From assembly GCA_005884575.1 (NCBI GenBank), contig VAWW01000049.1, forward strand, positions 1 through 50,851: DNA of 50,851 nucleotides, in the 5' to 3' direction. Source of the DNA: Actinomycetota bacterium. GTDB lineage: Bacteria > Actinomycetota > Thermoleophilia > Gaiellales > Gaiellaceae. The notes below the pieces were generated by a model. The model was given only the letters and a program-made list of their open reading frames with translations, had not been told where the DNA came from and did no database searches. Positions 10,068 through 18,612 of the stretch are shown here, piece after piece. A program made the translations under genes and the position numbers. Each line of letters begins with the position of its first letter. Positions within the stretch are counted from its first letter, which is position 1.

Positions 10068-10974
10068 GGATCTGCGAAACGAGCTCGCCGGGATCGCGCC
10101 GAAGCGCACCTGCGATCGGCTTGCCGAGCTCTCGGGTCTCTTCCACGCCGCCGGATCGGTCCACTTGCGCGGGCGCGGCGAGGTCTCCCTCCATCTCGAC
10201 CTCGTCAGCTCCGCGGTCGCGCGGCGCGCATTCAGCCTGCTGCGCGCGCTCGGAATCGAGTCGGAGATCCGCACCTACCGCCGGCCGGCGTTCGACCGCG
10301 CGACCCGCTTCCAGCTGCACGTGCCCGGGACGGCGAAGACGCTGCGCGTACTGCACGAGGCGGGCGTGCTCGACGTGCTGCATCGACCGCTCGAGCGGCC
10401 GCCGAAGCGCGTCGTCGGGCGGAGCTGCTGCCGCGGCGCGTATCTGCGCGGCGCGCTGCTCGGCGGCGGCTCGCTGAGCGGCCCGCGCGACCCGCATCTC
10501 GAGATCCGCACCGGTGGCCTCGACGGCGCGGAGTTCGTCGCCGCCGTCGCAGCCAAAGGCGGTGCGCGGCTGCGCGTCGACGACCGCGGCCGCTTCGCGG
10601 TCGCGTACGCGAAAGGGACAGAAACGATCATCGACGTCCTCGGCGCGGCCGGAGCCGCCGACACGGTGCTGGCGCTCGAGGAGCGCTCCGTGCTCGGTGC
10701 GACCCGTTCGACCGCGAACCGGCTGGCGAACGCCGACCATGCGAACCTCGTCCGCTCTAGCCGTGCCGCGCACGCGCAGATCCAGGCCGTGCGACGCCTC
10801 GAGAAGTCCGGCCAACTGGAGTTCCTGCCGCCCACACTGCGCGAGCTCGCGAAGCTGCGCGTTCGCCACCCGACGCTGTCGCTGCGCGAGCTCGCGCGCA
10901 AATGCGACCCCCCCGCAACGAAGGCGTCCGCGTATCGACGCCTGCGCAAGCTGCAGCAGCTGGCGGAGCGCTAG
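10054..10974 (+). CDS. whiA: WhiA, LAGLIDADG-like/HTH transcriptional regulator
   Basis: WhiA is an actinobacterial and firmicute regulator related to homing endonucleases; in Streptomyces it controls sporulation and division genes. The 306-aa protein starts at GTG 10054 (VPLSEDLRNELAGIAP) with KRTCDRLAELSGLFHAAGS. The central CCRGAYLRGALLGGGSLSGPRDPHLEI is the LAGLIDADG-like repeat, and the C-terminal HTH reads LRELAKLRVRHPTLSLREL then KASAYRRLRKL. Length is close to the family norm (~320). In many actinobacteria uvrC-rapZ-yvcK-whiA-gap form a block; here rapZ and yvcK are missing from between uvrC and whiA, but whiA still precedes gap. Confidence 0.93.
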   Translation: MPLSEDLRNELAGIAPKRTCDRLAELSGLFHAAGSVHLRGRGEVSLHLDLVSSAVARRAFSLLRALGIESEIRTYRRPAFDRATRFQLHVPGTAKTLRVLHEAGVLDVLHRPLERPPKRVVGRSCCRGAYLRGALLGGGSLSGPRDPHLEIRTGGLDGAEFVAAVAAKGGARLRVDDRGRFAVAYAKGTETIIDVLGAAGAADTVLALEERSVLGATRSTANRLANADHANLVRSSRAAHAQIQAVRRLEKSGQLEFLPPTLRELAKLRVRHPTLSLRELARKCDPPATKASAYRRLRKLQQLAER

Positions 10975-10980
10975 GGCGGG

Positions 10981-11017
10981 CCGGAGGAGAGGCTCCGAGG
11001 ACGACCCCCTCCTCCGG
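10981..11017 (+). terminator. Hairpin after whiA
   Basis: CCGGAGGAG (10981-10989) pairs with CTCCTCCGG (11009-11017), beginning 6 nt past the whiA stop. No T-run follows. It probably separates the ogt-whiA unit from gap. Confidence 0.4.
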
Positions 11018-11159
11018 TTGAACCACGCTCAGGACCGTGGCGACGGACGGGGTCTGAATCCGTCGCCGGACGAGCGCAGACCCGCCTCAGGGAGTATGCA
11101 TCTGTTGCGCGCGCGGGCGCTAGCTGTTTTTGAACCTGTAAACAATTCGCGGCTGGTTA

Positions 11160-11165
11160 GACTCG
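11160..11165 (+). promoter_or_regulatory. Possible -10 box for gap
   Basis: TAGACT lies 35 nt before the gap ATG in the AT-richest part of the 226-nt whiA-gap gap (about 11128-11165). A good -35 at 17 bp is not visible. Unlike most promoters noted here it would give a leader with a ribosome-binding site (GGGAGGA). Confidence 0.3.
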
Positions 11166-11200
11166 CCCGCGGAAAACGAGAACGGGAGGAAGAGCATCGC

Positions 11201-12202
11201 ATGGCGAAGATCAAGGTCGGGATCAATGGCTTCGGGCGGATCGGACGCAACTTTCTCCGCTCGCACGTCCAGCGCGGCGGCGATTTCGACGTCGTGGCGC
11301 TGAACGACCTCGGCGACGCCAAGACGATGGCGCACCTGCTGAAGTTCGACTCCGTCCTGGGCCGCTTTCCCGGGGACGTCCAGGCGCGCGACGGCTCGAT
11401 CGTCGTCGACGGGCACGAGATGAAGATGCTCGCGGAGCGCGATCCCGCGGCGCTGCCGTGGGACGAGCTCGGCGTCGACGTCGTGCTCGAGTCGACCGGC
11501 TTCTTCACCGATCGCGAGAAGGCCCAGGCGCACATCGACGCGGGCGCGAAGAAGGTCGTCATCTCCGCGCCGGCCACCGGTCCCGACATCACGATCGTCC
11601 TCGGCGTGAACGACGGCGACTACGACAAGGAGCAGCACCACGTGATCTCGAACGCGTCCTGCACGACGAACTGCGTCGCGCCGCTCGCGAAGGTGCTGCA
11701 CGACACGTTCGGGATCGAGCAGGGCTTCATGACGACGATCCACGCGTACACGAACGACCAGCAGATCCTCGACCTCCCGCACAAGGATCTCCGCCGCGCT
11801 CGCGCAGCCGCGATCAACCTGATCCCCACCTCGACCGGCGCAGCGCGCGCGATCGGCCTCGTGATGCCTGATCTGAAGGGCAAGGTCGACGGAATGTCGA
11901 TGCGTGCCCCCGTGCCGACCGGCTCGGTCGTCGACCTCGTCGTGCGGCTCGGCCGCGACGCCACCGCCGACGAGATCAACGAGGCATACCGCTCTGTTGC
12001 CGACAAGGACAACTACGGGGGCATCCTGCAGTTCTCGTCCGACGCGCTCGTCTCGACGGACGTCCAGGGCTCGCCGTACTCCTGCATCGTCGACAGCGAG
12101 CTGACGATGGCGAACGGCCGGCAGGCGAAGGTGTTCGGCTGGTACGACAACGAGTGGGGCTACTCCTGCCGGCTCGTCGACCTGATCGGGACGCTGCTCT
12201 GA
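11201..12202 (+). CDS. gap: Glyceraldehyde-3-phosphate dehydrogenase, type I
   Basis: The 333-aa enzyme converts glyceraldehyde-3-phosphate to 1,3-bisphosphoglycerate. It shows the Rossmann start KVGINGFGRIGRNF, the acidic residue of an NAD-type pocket (LNDLGD), the catalytic SNASCTTNCVAPLAK with the active-site Cys, and the HAYTNDQ histidine. A phosphate-site TSTGAARA and the C-terminal WYDNEWGYSCRLVDL follow. ATG 11201 has a well-placed GGGAGGA ribosome-binding site. It is first of the lower-glycolysis run gap-pgk-tpiA-gpmI. Confidence 0.97.
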   Translation: MAKIKVGINGFGRIGRNFLRSHVQRGGDFDVVALNDLGDAKTMAHLLKFDSVLGRFPGDVQARDGSIVVDGHEMKMLAERDPAALPWDELGVDVVLESTGFFTDREKAQAHIDAGAKKVVISAPATGPDITIVLGVNDGDYDKEQHHVISNASCTTNCVAPLAKVLHDTFGIEQGFMTTIHAYTNDQQILDLPHKDLRRARAAAINLIPTSTGAARAIGLVMPDLKGKVDGMSMRAPVPTGSVVDLVVRLGRDATADEINEAYRSVADKDNYGGILQFSSDALVSTDVQGSPYSCIVDSELTMANGRQAKVFGWYDNEWGYSCRLVDLIGTLL

Positions 12203-13245
12203 GGAAGCCGCGCTCCGTCCGCGAGGCGGACGTCGAAGGCAAGGTCGTCCTCCTCCGCTCGGATCTCAACGTGCCACTCGAGGATGGCCGCGTCGCCGAC
12301 GACATGCGCATCCGCGCGTCGCTGCCGACGCTCGAGCTGCTGCTGGAGCGGGGCGCGCTCGAGGTGCACGTCTGCTCGCACCTCGGGCGTCCCAAGCGAC
12401 CCGATCCGAAGTTCTCGATGGCGCCGGTCGAGGCGCGGCTGCGCGAGCTGCTGCCGGACGAGCGGCTGCGCGTGCTCGAGAACACGCGCTTCAACCCCGG
12501 CGAGACGAAGAACGACGAGGGATTCGCGCGCGAGCTCGCCGACGGCTGCGACTTCTACGTCAACGACGCGTTCGGCTCCGCCCACCGCGCACACTCCTCG
12601 ACGGAAGCCGTCGCACACCTGTTGCCCGCGTACGCCGGCCTGCTGCTCGAGCAGGAGCTCGATCAGCTCGGGAAGCTGCTCGGCGACGTCGAGCGCCCGT
12701 TCGTCCTCGTCGCCGGCGGTGCGAAGGTCGAGGACAAATTGGGCGTGCTCCGGCACCTCGGCGGCCGTGCCGACACGGTGATCGTCGGCGGCAAGATGGC
12801 CGAGGAGCTGCGCGACGACAATCCCCTCGACTTTCCGGTCGAGCTGCCGGTCGACGTCATCGCAGCGGCGGCGTTCGAGGCGGACGCAGAGCAGAAGGTG
12901 GCGCCGTACGACGAGGTGCCGGAGGGCTGGCTCGGCCTCGACATCGGGCCCGAGTCCCGCGAGCGCTTCGCCGGGCTCGTTCGCGAGGCGCGGACCGTCT
13001 TCTGGAACGGCCCGATGGGCGTCTTCGAATGGGAAGCGTTCGCCGAGGGGACGAAGGCGGTCGCCCAGGCGGTCGCGGACTGCGAGGGCTTCACCGTCGT
13101 CGGCGGCGGCGATTCGGTCCGCGCGGTGAACGAGCTCGGCCTCGCCGACCGCATCTCGTGGGTCTCAACCGGCGGCGGCGCCTCGCTCGAGCTGCTCGAG
13201 GGCAAGGAGCTGCCGGGCGTCGCCGCTATCCCCTCGACCTCGTAG
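12154..13245 (+). CDS. pgk: Phosphoglycerate kinase
   Basis: PGK transfers the acyl phosphate of 1,3-bisphosphoglycerate to ADP. Visible signatures are VVLLRSDLNVPLEDG, CSHLGRPK, LENTRFNPGETKND, AGGAKVEDKLGVL, FWNGPMGVFEWEAF and the GGGDSVRAV hinge/nucleotide loop. Homology begins near RSVREADVEGK. The first ordinary start codon in frame is GTG 12154, which would add about 15 residues read from inside the end of gap. A CTG at 12199 overlapping the gap stop (CTGA) fits the protein better but is a rare start. Length is slightly short of the usual ~390. The 3' end overlaps the convergent cation-efflux gene by 20 nt. Confidence 0.95.
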   Translation: MGLLLPARRPDRDAALRKPRSVREADVEGKVVLLRSDLNVPLEDGRVADDMRIRASLPTLELLLERGALEVHVCSHLGRPKRPDPKFSMAPVEARLRELLPDERLRVLENTRFNPGETKNDEGFARELADGCDFYVNDAFGSAHRAHSSTEAVAHLLPAYAGLLLEQELDQLGKLLGDVERPFVLVAGGAKVEDKLGVLRHLGGRADTVIVGGKMAEELRDDNPLDFPVELPVDVIAAAAFEADAEQKVAPYDEVPEGWLGLDIGPESRERFAGLVREARTVFWNGPMGVFEWEAFAEGTKAVAQAVADCEGFTVVGGGDSVRAVNELGLADRISWVSTGGGASLELLEGKELPGVAAIPSTS

Positions 13246-14139
13246 GGTCGAGGAACACCTGGTCGACGGTCGCCACGGCCTCGCGCAGCTCCCGGTCGAG
13301 CGCGTCCGACGCCTCCTCGATCTGCTCCGAGGTGAGCCCGTCCGCGAAGTCGACGTGTGCGGCGACGAGGAGCGGCCGCGGCCCGAGGTACATCGTCCGC
13401 AGGTCGACGACCTCCTCGATCTCCGGCCGGCCGACAATCGCCTGCCGCAGCCGTTCGCGCTCCTCGCGCGTCGATCCCTCGCCGATCAGCAGACCCTTCG
13501 TGTCGCGGCTGATCGCGATCGCAACGTTGACGAGGAGAAGGCCGACGAGGATCGCGGCGCCGGCGTCGAACGCCTGGTTGCCGGTGATCTGCGCGAGGGC
13601 GGTGCCGACCAACGCGATCAGCAGTCCTGTGACCGCAGCGGTGTCCTCCGCGACGACCATCTTGATCCGCGGGTCCTTGCTCTCCCGGAGGTACCTGACC
13701 AGAGGAATCCCGGACTCGCCCAGCTCCTCGCGTGTTTGCCGGATCGCGCGGACCCACGAGATCCCCTCGGCGACGAAGGCGAAGGCGATCGTCGTATAGA
13801 CGATCGGGAACGACACACCTGCTTCTCCGACTGGATCAGCCTGAGCACGCCCTCGCCCACGGCGAACAGCGCGCCGGCGAGGAAGACGACGACGGCGGCG
13901 AGCAGCGTCCAGAAGAAGCGCTCCTTGCCGTGGCCGAAGGGATGCTCCTCGTCCGGCGGCCGTTCGCCGAGCGAGAGCGAGACGAGCAGGAGTCCCGGGT
14001 TGGCGGTGTCCGCGACCGAGTGTGCGGCTTCTGCGAGCAGCGCGCTCGAGCCCGTCACGACGCCGGCGACACCCTTGCCCATCGCTACGGCGGCGTTCGC
14101 GGCGAGCGCATAGAGCACCGTCTTCCGGCTCCCGCTCAC
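13226..14139 (-). pseudogene. Cation diffusion facilitator (CDF) efflux protein, single frameshift
   Basis: CDF transporters export Zn/Fe/Mn/Co by proton antiport. The N-terminal frame (GTG 14139) gives AEAAHSVADTANPGLLL with the TM2 His/Asp metal site, then the HPFGHGKERFF motif, and reaches LRLIQSEKQ. The C-terminal frame resumes at GVSFPIVYTTIAFAFVAEG. It includes the TM5 site (AVVAEDTAAVTGLL), DTKGLLIGEG and a cytoplasmic dimerisation domain to 13226. The frames meet at about 13817-13822, within a CAGGTGTG run. Inserting one base (CAG GGT GTG) restores a full-length protein, so this may be a one-nucleotide sequencing error rather than a dead gene. Confidence 0.8.
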
Positions 14140-14194
14140 GCGGCCGGTGTCTCCGGACGATCAAGGCGCGAATCCTCGCGTGGATACCGGTGAC

Positions 14195-14323
14195 GTGACC
14201 CGCGTCGTCTTCGCGATCGACGACCGGCACTTCGCGCCGGACAGGTGGCCGATCGGCCGTCACGGCCTGCTCGAGACCGTCGTGCTCCCCCTGCAGCCGA
14301 ACGAGCAGCGCGTCCTCCGTTAG
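14195..14323 (+). CDS. Small hypothetical protein (42 aa) upstream of tpiA
   Basis: GTG 14195 to TAG 14323 encodes a 42-aa peptide starting MTRVVFAIDDRHFAPD, 12 nt before tpiA. Coding looks plausible but no family is recognised and no ribosome-binding site is clear. Its stop codon forms part of the putative tpiA -10 box (TAGATT, 14321-14326). Confidence 0.35.
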   Translation: MTRVVFAIDDRHFAPDRWPIGRHGLLETVVLPLQPNEQRVLR

Positions 14324-14335
14324 ATTCGCCCGGCG

Positions 14336-15031
14336 ATGCTGATCGCCGGGAACTGGAAGATGTACAAGGGGCCCGCGGAGACGCGTGCGTTCTGCGCAAC
14401 GTTCGAGCCGCCCGACGGCGTCGACGTCGTGATCGCGCCGCCGTACGTCTCGCTCGCCGAGGCGGTCGCGAGCGGGCTCACGGTCTACGCGCAGAGCGTG
14501 CACTGGGCTTCGGCCGGCGCCTACACCGGCGAGATCTCGGCGCCGATGCTGCTCGAGGTCGGGGCTGCCGGCGCCATCGTCGGCCACTCCGAGCGGCGGC
14601 AGTACTTCGGCGAGACCGACGAGACCGTCGCGCGGCGCGCGTTCGCGGCCGCCGAGGCGGGGCTCGGCGTCATCGCCTGCGTCGGCGAGTCCGAGGAGGA
14701 GCGCGAGTCGGGCCAGACCGAGCTCGTCCTCCGGGTCCAGGTCGAGGCGATCAAGGACGCCGTCGGCACGCACGAGCTGCTCGTCCTCGCGTACGAGCCT
14801 GTGTGGGCGATCGGCACCGGCAGGACGGCCACGCCCGAGCTGGCGCAGGAGGCGCACGCCTTCATCAAGTCGCTGCTGCCGCGGCCCGTGCTCTACGGCG
14901 GCTCGGTCAAGCCGGACAACGCGGCCGAGCTCCTCGCCGAGCCCGACGTCGACGGCGCTCTCGTCGGCGGCGCTTCCCTCGAACCCGACTCGTTCGCCGC
15001 GATTTGCCGCGCCGCGTCCTCACGTTCCTGA
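14336..15031 (+). CDS. tpiA: Triosephosphate isomerase
   Basis: TIM interconverts DHAP and glyceraldehyde-3-phosphate. The 231-aa protein starts LIAGNWKMYKG (Asn/Lys active-site pair), then HSERRQYFGE (electrophilic His), AYEPVWAIGTG (catalytic Glu) and YGGSVKPDNA (phosphate loop). It is about 20 residues shorter than the usual ~250. ATG 14336 is preceded by TAGATT 9 nt upstream, consistent with a start at or near the 5' end of the mRNA. Confidence 0.96.
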   Translation: MLIAGNWKMYKGPAETRAFCATFEPPDGVDVVIAPPYVSLAEAVASGLTVYAQSVHWASAGAYTGEISAPMLLEVGAAGAIVGHSERRQYFGETDETVARRAFAAAEAGLGVIACVGESEEERESGQTELVLRVQVEAIKDAVGTHELLVLAYEPVWAIGTGRTATPELAQEAHAFIKSLLPRPVLYGGSVKPDNAAELLAEPDVDGALVGGASLEPDSFAAICRAASSRS

Positions 15032-15041
15032 TGCGTCGTCA

Positions 15042-15083
15042 GCCTTCGGCGGAGCCCGGCTCGGCCGGGCGGGAGCCGAAGGC
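15042..15083 (+). terminator. Nested hairpin between tpiA and gpmI
   Basis: An outer 9-bp stem GCCTTCGGC/GCCGAAGGC encloses a 7-bp GCCCGGC/GCCGGGC stem with a TCG loop. It sits just after the tpiA stop, in what would otherwise be a non-conserved N-terminal extension of gpmI. It probably terminates or attenuates tpiA transcription. Confidence 0.5.
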
Positions 15084-15093
15084 GGTCAGGGAC

Positions 15094-16524
15094 GTGAGGC
15101 TCGTCGCGCTGATCGTCCTCGACGGGTGGGGCTGCGCCCCGCGCGGACCGGGAAACGCCGTCGAGCTGGCCGACACGCCGGTCTTCGACCGCCTCTGGGC
15201 CACATATCCGCACACGACGCTCGCCGCCTCCGGGGAGGCCGTCGGCTTGCCGCCCGGGCAAATGGGGAACTCGGAGGTCGGCCACCTCACGATTGGCTCC
15301 GGCCGAATCCTCTTCCAGGATCTGATGCGTGTGAACAAGGCGATCGAGGACGGGAGCTTCTTCGAGAACCCCGCACTGCGAGGAGCCTTCGAGCGCGGCG
15401 CGCGCGTCCACCTGCTCGGCCTCGTCTCGCACGGCGGCGTCCACTCGCACATCGACCACGTGAAGGCGCTGCTCCGGTTCGCGCCGGAGAAGACCTGGAT
15501 CCACGCGTTCACCGACGGGCGGGACGTGTCGCCGACCTCGGCGATCCGCGACCTGGCCGAGCTGCCGCCCGAGCGGATCGCCACCGTCGCCGGCCGCTAC
15601 TACGCGATGGACCGCGACAAGCGCTGGGAGCGGACGCAGCTCGCGCTCGACGCGATCCTCGAGGGCAAGGGCGCCCACGCGAGCGACCCGCTCGAAGCAG
15701 TCCAGACGAGCTACGACGCCGGCATCACGGACGAGTTCATCTTGCCGACGGTGATCGAGGGGACGCCGCGGCTCGACCCGGCGCGGGACACAGCGATCTT
15801 CTTCAACTTCCGTCCCGACAGAGCCCGCCAATTGGTGATGAAGCTCGTCGAGCGTGGCGTCGATATCACGACGATGACGCGGTACGAGGCCGACTTTGCG
15901 GGGCCCGTCGTTTTCCCGGAGCGAGAGGTGCGCGAGGTGATGGCCGAGGTGCTCGCCGAGCACGGGATCCGCCAGCTCCACGTCGCCGAGACGGAGAAGT
16001 ACGCCCACGTCACCTACTTCTTCAACGGCGGCCGCGAGGAGGAGTTCGCCGGCGAGACGCGCATACTCGTCCCGTCACCCCGCGACGTGCCGAGCTACGA
16101 CTTCAAACCCCAGATGTCCGCCGCCGAGGTGGCCGACCGGTTCAGCGCCGAGATCGGGCGGGGATACGGCTTCGGCGTGGTCAACTTCGCCAACCCGGAC
16201 ATGGTCGGCCGCACCGGCGTGATTCCGGCCGTGGTCGAGGCGGTCGAGACGACCGACGCCCAGCTCGGCCGGGTCGTCGACGCCGTCCACGCCGCCGGCG
16301 GCGTCTGCCTGATCACCGCCGACCACGGGAACGCCGAGCAGATGCTCGAGGCGGACGGGGTCAGCCCCCACACGGCCCACACCACGAACCCGGTGCCGCT
16401 GATCGTCACGGACACCGAGGTGGCCCTTGCGGGGCCCGGCGAGCTGGCGGATCTCGTACCCACCTCGCTCGAGATGTTGGGTCTTCGTAAACCTTCCGAG
16501 ATGACTGGCCGGAGCTTGATTTGA
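15094..16524 (+). CDS. gpmI: 2,3-bisphosphoglycerate-independent phosphoglycerate mutase
   Basis: This Mn-dependent alkaline-phosphatase-superfamily enzyme interconverts 3- and 2-phosphoglycerate through a phosphoserine. Visible are LIVLDGWG at the start, MGNSEVGHL with the catalytic Ser, HGGVHSHIDH, FTDGRDVSP, FFNFRPDRARQL, YAHVTYFFNGG and the ITADHGNAEQM metal site. I chose GTG 15094 because the protein then begins MRLVALIVLDGWG as in homologues. ATG 15031 overlaps the tpiA stop (TGATG) but would translate through the strong hairpin and add 21 non-conserved residues. Confidence 0.94.
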   Translation: MRLVALIVLDGWGCAPRGPGNAVELADTPVFDRLWATYPHTTLAASGEAVGLPPGQMGNSEVGHLTIGSGRILFQDLMRVNKAIEDGSFFENPALRGAFERGARVHLLGLVSHGGVHSHIDHVKALLRFAPEKTWIHAFTDGRDVSPTSAIRDLAELPPERIATVAGRYYAMDRDKRWERTQLALDAILEGKGAHASDPLEAVQTSYDAGITDEFILPTVIEGTPRLDPARDTAIFFNFRPDRARQLVMKLVERGVDITTMTRYEADFAGPVVFPEREVREVMAEVLAEHGIRQLHVAETEKYAHVTYFFNGGREEEFAGETRILVPSPRDVPSYDFKPQMSAAEVADRFSAEIGRGYGFGVVNFANPDMVGRTGVIPAVVEAVETTDAQLGRVVDAVHAAGGVCLITADHGNAEQMLEADGVSPHTAHTTNPVPLIVTDTEVALAGPGELADLVPTSLEMLGLRKPSEMTGRSLI

Positions 16525-16544
16525 CAGGGCTATACTCCGACCCC

Positions 16545-17138
16545 TTGTCACTCGTGCAACCTGATCTCGGGGTCCTGCGGAAGGCGCAGCGAGGGGACGA
16601 AAGAGCGTTTTCGCTGATCGTCCGCGCGTACCAGGTGCCGGTGTTCAACTACGTCCTGCGGATCGTCGGCGACCGGGCGCTCGCCGAGGATCTGACCCAG
16701 GAGGTCTTCCTCCGCGTCTACCAGGGCCTGCCGAAGTTCTCGCTGCGGTCGAAGTTCACGACCTGGCTCTTCCAGGTGACGAAGAACCGCGTGCTCGACG
16801 AGCTCCGGGCGGTCGAACGCCGGCCGCGGGCGGTTGTGGATATCGACGACGCCCCGCCGCTCGAGGTCGTCGACGCGCCGTTCGAGCGGCTCGAGGCGAT
16901 CGACGCCGTGTGGCGGGCGGTCGAGAACCTGAACGTCGACCTGAAGATGGCCCTCCTGCTCCGCGACGTCGTCGGCCTGTCGTACACGGAGATCGCGGAC
17001 TCGCTCGAGATCACGCTCGCGACGGTCAAGTGGCGGATCTACAAGGCGCGCGAGGAAGTGCAGCTTGCGCTCGCCCGCGAGGGCATCAGCTTCGGCGGCG
17101 GCGAGGTCATCGAGGTACCCGCCGCTCCGCCCGTCTAG
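16545..17138 (+). CDS. ECF-type RNA polymerase sigma factor
   Basis: An extracytoplasmic-function sigma factor of about 197 aa. Region 2 is visible as ERAFSLIVRAYQVPVFNY then EDLTQEVFLRVYQGLPKF and FTTWLFQVTKNRVLDELR. Region 4 appears as LNVDLKMALLLRDVVGLSYT then EIADSLEITLATVKWRIYKAR. No anti-sigma gene is adjacent. TTG 16545 is preceded at 8 nt by TATACT, so I take it as a leaderless start. TTG 16521 (overlapping the gpmI stop) and GTG 16554 are alternatives. Its stop overlaps the stop of the convergent lipoprotein gene. Confidence 0.88.
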   Translation: MSLVQPDLGVLRKAQRGDERAFSLIVRAYQVPVFNYVLRIVGDRALAEDLTQEVFLRVYQGLPKFSLRSKFTTWLFQVTKNRVLDELRAVERRPRAVVDIDDAPPLEVVDAPFERLEAIDAVWRAVENLNVDLKMALLLRDVVGLSYTEIADSLEITLATVKWRIYKAREEVQLALAREGISFGGGEVIEVPAAPPV

Positions 17139-17887
17139 CGAAAGAACTCCTCCGGGTGCCGCTCGACGTAGCGGCGCACGGATTCGTCCGGGAGCCGCTG
17201 CTCCTCGAGCGCGAACCAGCGGTCGTCGAGGCGCGTGAGGGCCTGCTCGTTCGGCTCCGGATAACTCCGGTTGCGAGGGAGAGGCCGCCTCCTCGGAAAG
17301 AGCCGCACCGCCCGCGCCAGGACGTCGGCGTAGCCGTCGGCGCCGACGAGCCGCGCACCGGCGGCGGCCTCTGCCGCGAAGGCGGGCGTGTCGTTGACAA
17401 AGAGCTGCGACAGGCCGCCGTTGTTGATCTCGTCGTCAGCGATCCGCAGCGTGAAAACAGCACGCTGGCCGGGCGTCAGCTGCGAGAGGAACGCCCATTG
17501 TCTGTCGAAGGACTCCGGCCACGCGTCGACGAGGCGCTGGAAGATCGCCTCGGTCGAGAGGCCGTGCGGCCCGCGCAGGTCGCTGCGGCGCGGACTCGCG
17601 CCGTGGCGCCGCAGCCATCGCTCGAGCCGGCGTGTCCGCGACGGGGTCGGGTCGGCCCGGAGCGCGTTGACCTGTCCGAGCAGGTCCTCCTGGAGCTGCG
17701 CGCGAAGCTGGCGCACGTTGATCGCGGCGATCGTCTCGCGCTGGAGGAGCTCGGGCTCGGGCAGGAGCCCGATCAGATGATCGGCGAGGGGCTGCGGAAG
17801 CCTTGGGAGCGAGGGCGCGCTCCGCTTTTGCGAGCCGCACGCCCCGACGGCGAAGAGGATCGCGACGAGGAGAAAGGCGCCCCTCAC
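17135..17887 (-). CDS. DUF4375 (DMP19-like) lipoprotein
   Basis: The 250-aa protein begins with a lipoprotein signal (GAFLLVAILFAVGACGS) whose lipobox VGAC would acylate Cys after cleavage. The C-terminal half carries the DUF4375/DMP19 pattern: LTPGQRAVFTLRIADDEINN followed by GGLSQLFVNDTPAF, then an Ala-rich helix and RLFPRRRPLP. DMP19-type proteins have no settled role. GTG 17887 overlaps the stop of the upstream phosphoesterase (GTGA), so the pair is co-translated. Confidence 0.65.
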   Translation of the reverse strand: MRGAFLLVAILFAVGACGSQKRSAPSLPRLPQPLADHLIGLLPEPELLQRETIAAINVRQLRAQLQEDLLGQVNALRADPTPSRTRRLERWLRRHGASPRRSDLRGPHGLSTEAIFQRLVDAWPESFDRQWAFLSQLTPGQRAVFTLRIADDEINNGGLSQLFVNDTPAFAAEAAAGARLVGADGYADVLARAVRLFPRRRPLPRNRSYPEPNEQALTRLDDRWFALEEQRLPDESVRRYVERHPEEFFR

Positions 17888-18612
17888 TCGCCGCGCGCGA
17901 GCCGGCGAGCGAGCGCCTTCGGCAGCCCGGCCTCCTTCATCTCCCGCTGCGTTCCCGCGACGTCGTACTCGACGCGCCGGAACGACGCGTGTCGCCCGGT
18001 GAGGTCGAGCAGCAGCCACGCGGCGTGCGGGTCGCCGTCGCGCGGCTGCCCGACCGAGCCGGGATTGAGCAGCCAGCGGCCGGCGAGCTCGAGATCGGTC
18101 CCTGCCGGCGCGAGGCCGCCGCCGATGCCCTTGCCGTCCTCGTCACGGAGGGCGAGCGCGACGTGGCTGTGGCCGACGAGCAGCACGGGCGCCGTCGTCG
18201 CGCGGAGACTGAGCCACGCGACCTGCTCGCTGAGCACGTAGTCCCACACCGGGTCGCGCGGGCTGCCGTGGAAGAGCTCGACGCCTTCGCGCTGGGCCTG
18301 CGGCTCGAGTCGCGCGAGGAACGCGGACGCTTCGGGGATCAGCACGGATCGCGTCCAGCGTGCGGCCTCGGCCGCGTCGCCGGCGAAGTCCTCGATGTCG
18401 ATGTCGCCGCGCACGACGAGGTCGTGGTTCCCGGCGAGGCACAGCGTCGTACGCGCGTCGACGACTGCGCAGCACTCGTTCGGGCGCGGCCCGTAGCCGA
18501 CGACGTCGCCGAGGCACCAGATCGTGTCGGCGTGCTCCGCGTCGATCGCCGCCAGCACGGCCTCGAGCGCGCGCAGATTTGCGTGAATGTCGGAGATGAC
18601 TGCGACTCGCAT
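17884..18612 (-). CDS. Metallophosphoesterase family protein
   Basis: The 242-aa calcineurin-like phosphoesterase is of the YfcE/diadenosine-tetraphosphatase-like type. Metal-binding motifs run in order: ISDIHANLRAL (DxH), CLGDVVGYGPRP (GD), LAGNHD (GNHD), ELFHGSPRD, and VGHSHVALAL (GHxH), followed by LLNPGSVGQPRDG. Substrate is unknown. It starts at ATG 18612, which shares bases with the divergent M48 protease start (see findings), and overlaps the lipoprotein gene at its 3' end. Confidence 0.9.
   Translation of the reverse strand: MRVAVISDIHANLRALEAVLAAIDAEHADTIWCLGDVVGYGPRPNECCAVVDARTTLCLAGNHDLVVRGDIDIEDFAGDAAEAARWTRSVLIPEASAFLARLEPQAQREGVELFHGSPRDPVWDYVLSEQVAWLSLRATTAPVLLVGHSHVALALRDEDGKGIGGGLAPAGTDLELAGRWLLNPGSVGQPRDGDPHAAWLLLDLTGRHASFRRVEYDVAGTQREMKEAGLPKALARRLARGE

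Noticed and set aside
16521..16536. TTGACA followed by TATACT as a promoter pair for the sigma factor
   Set aside because: The spacing is only 4 bp, far too short for -35/-10; TATACT alone is kept as the probable -10.
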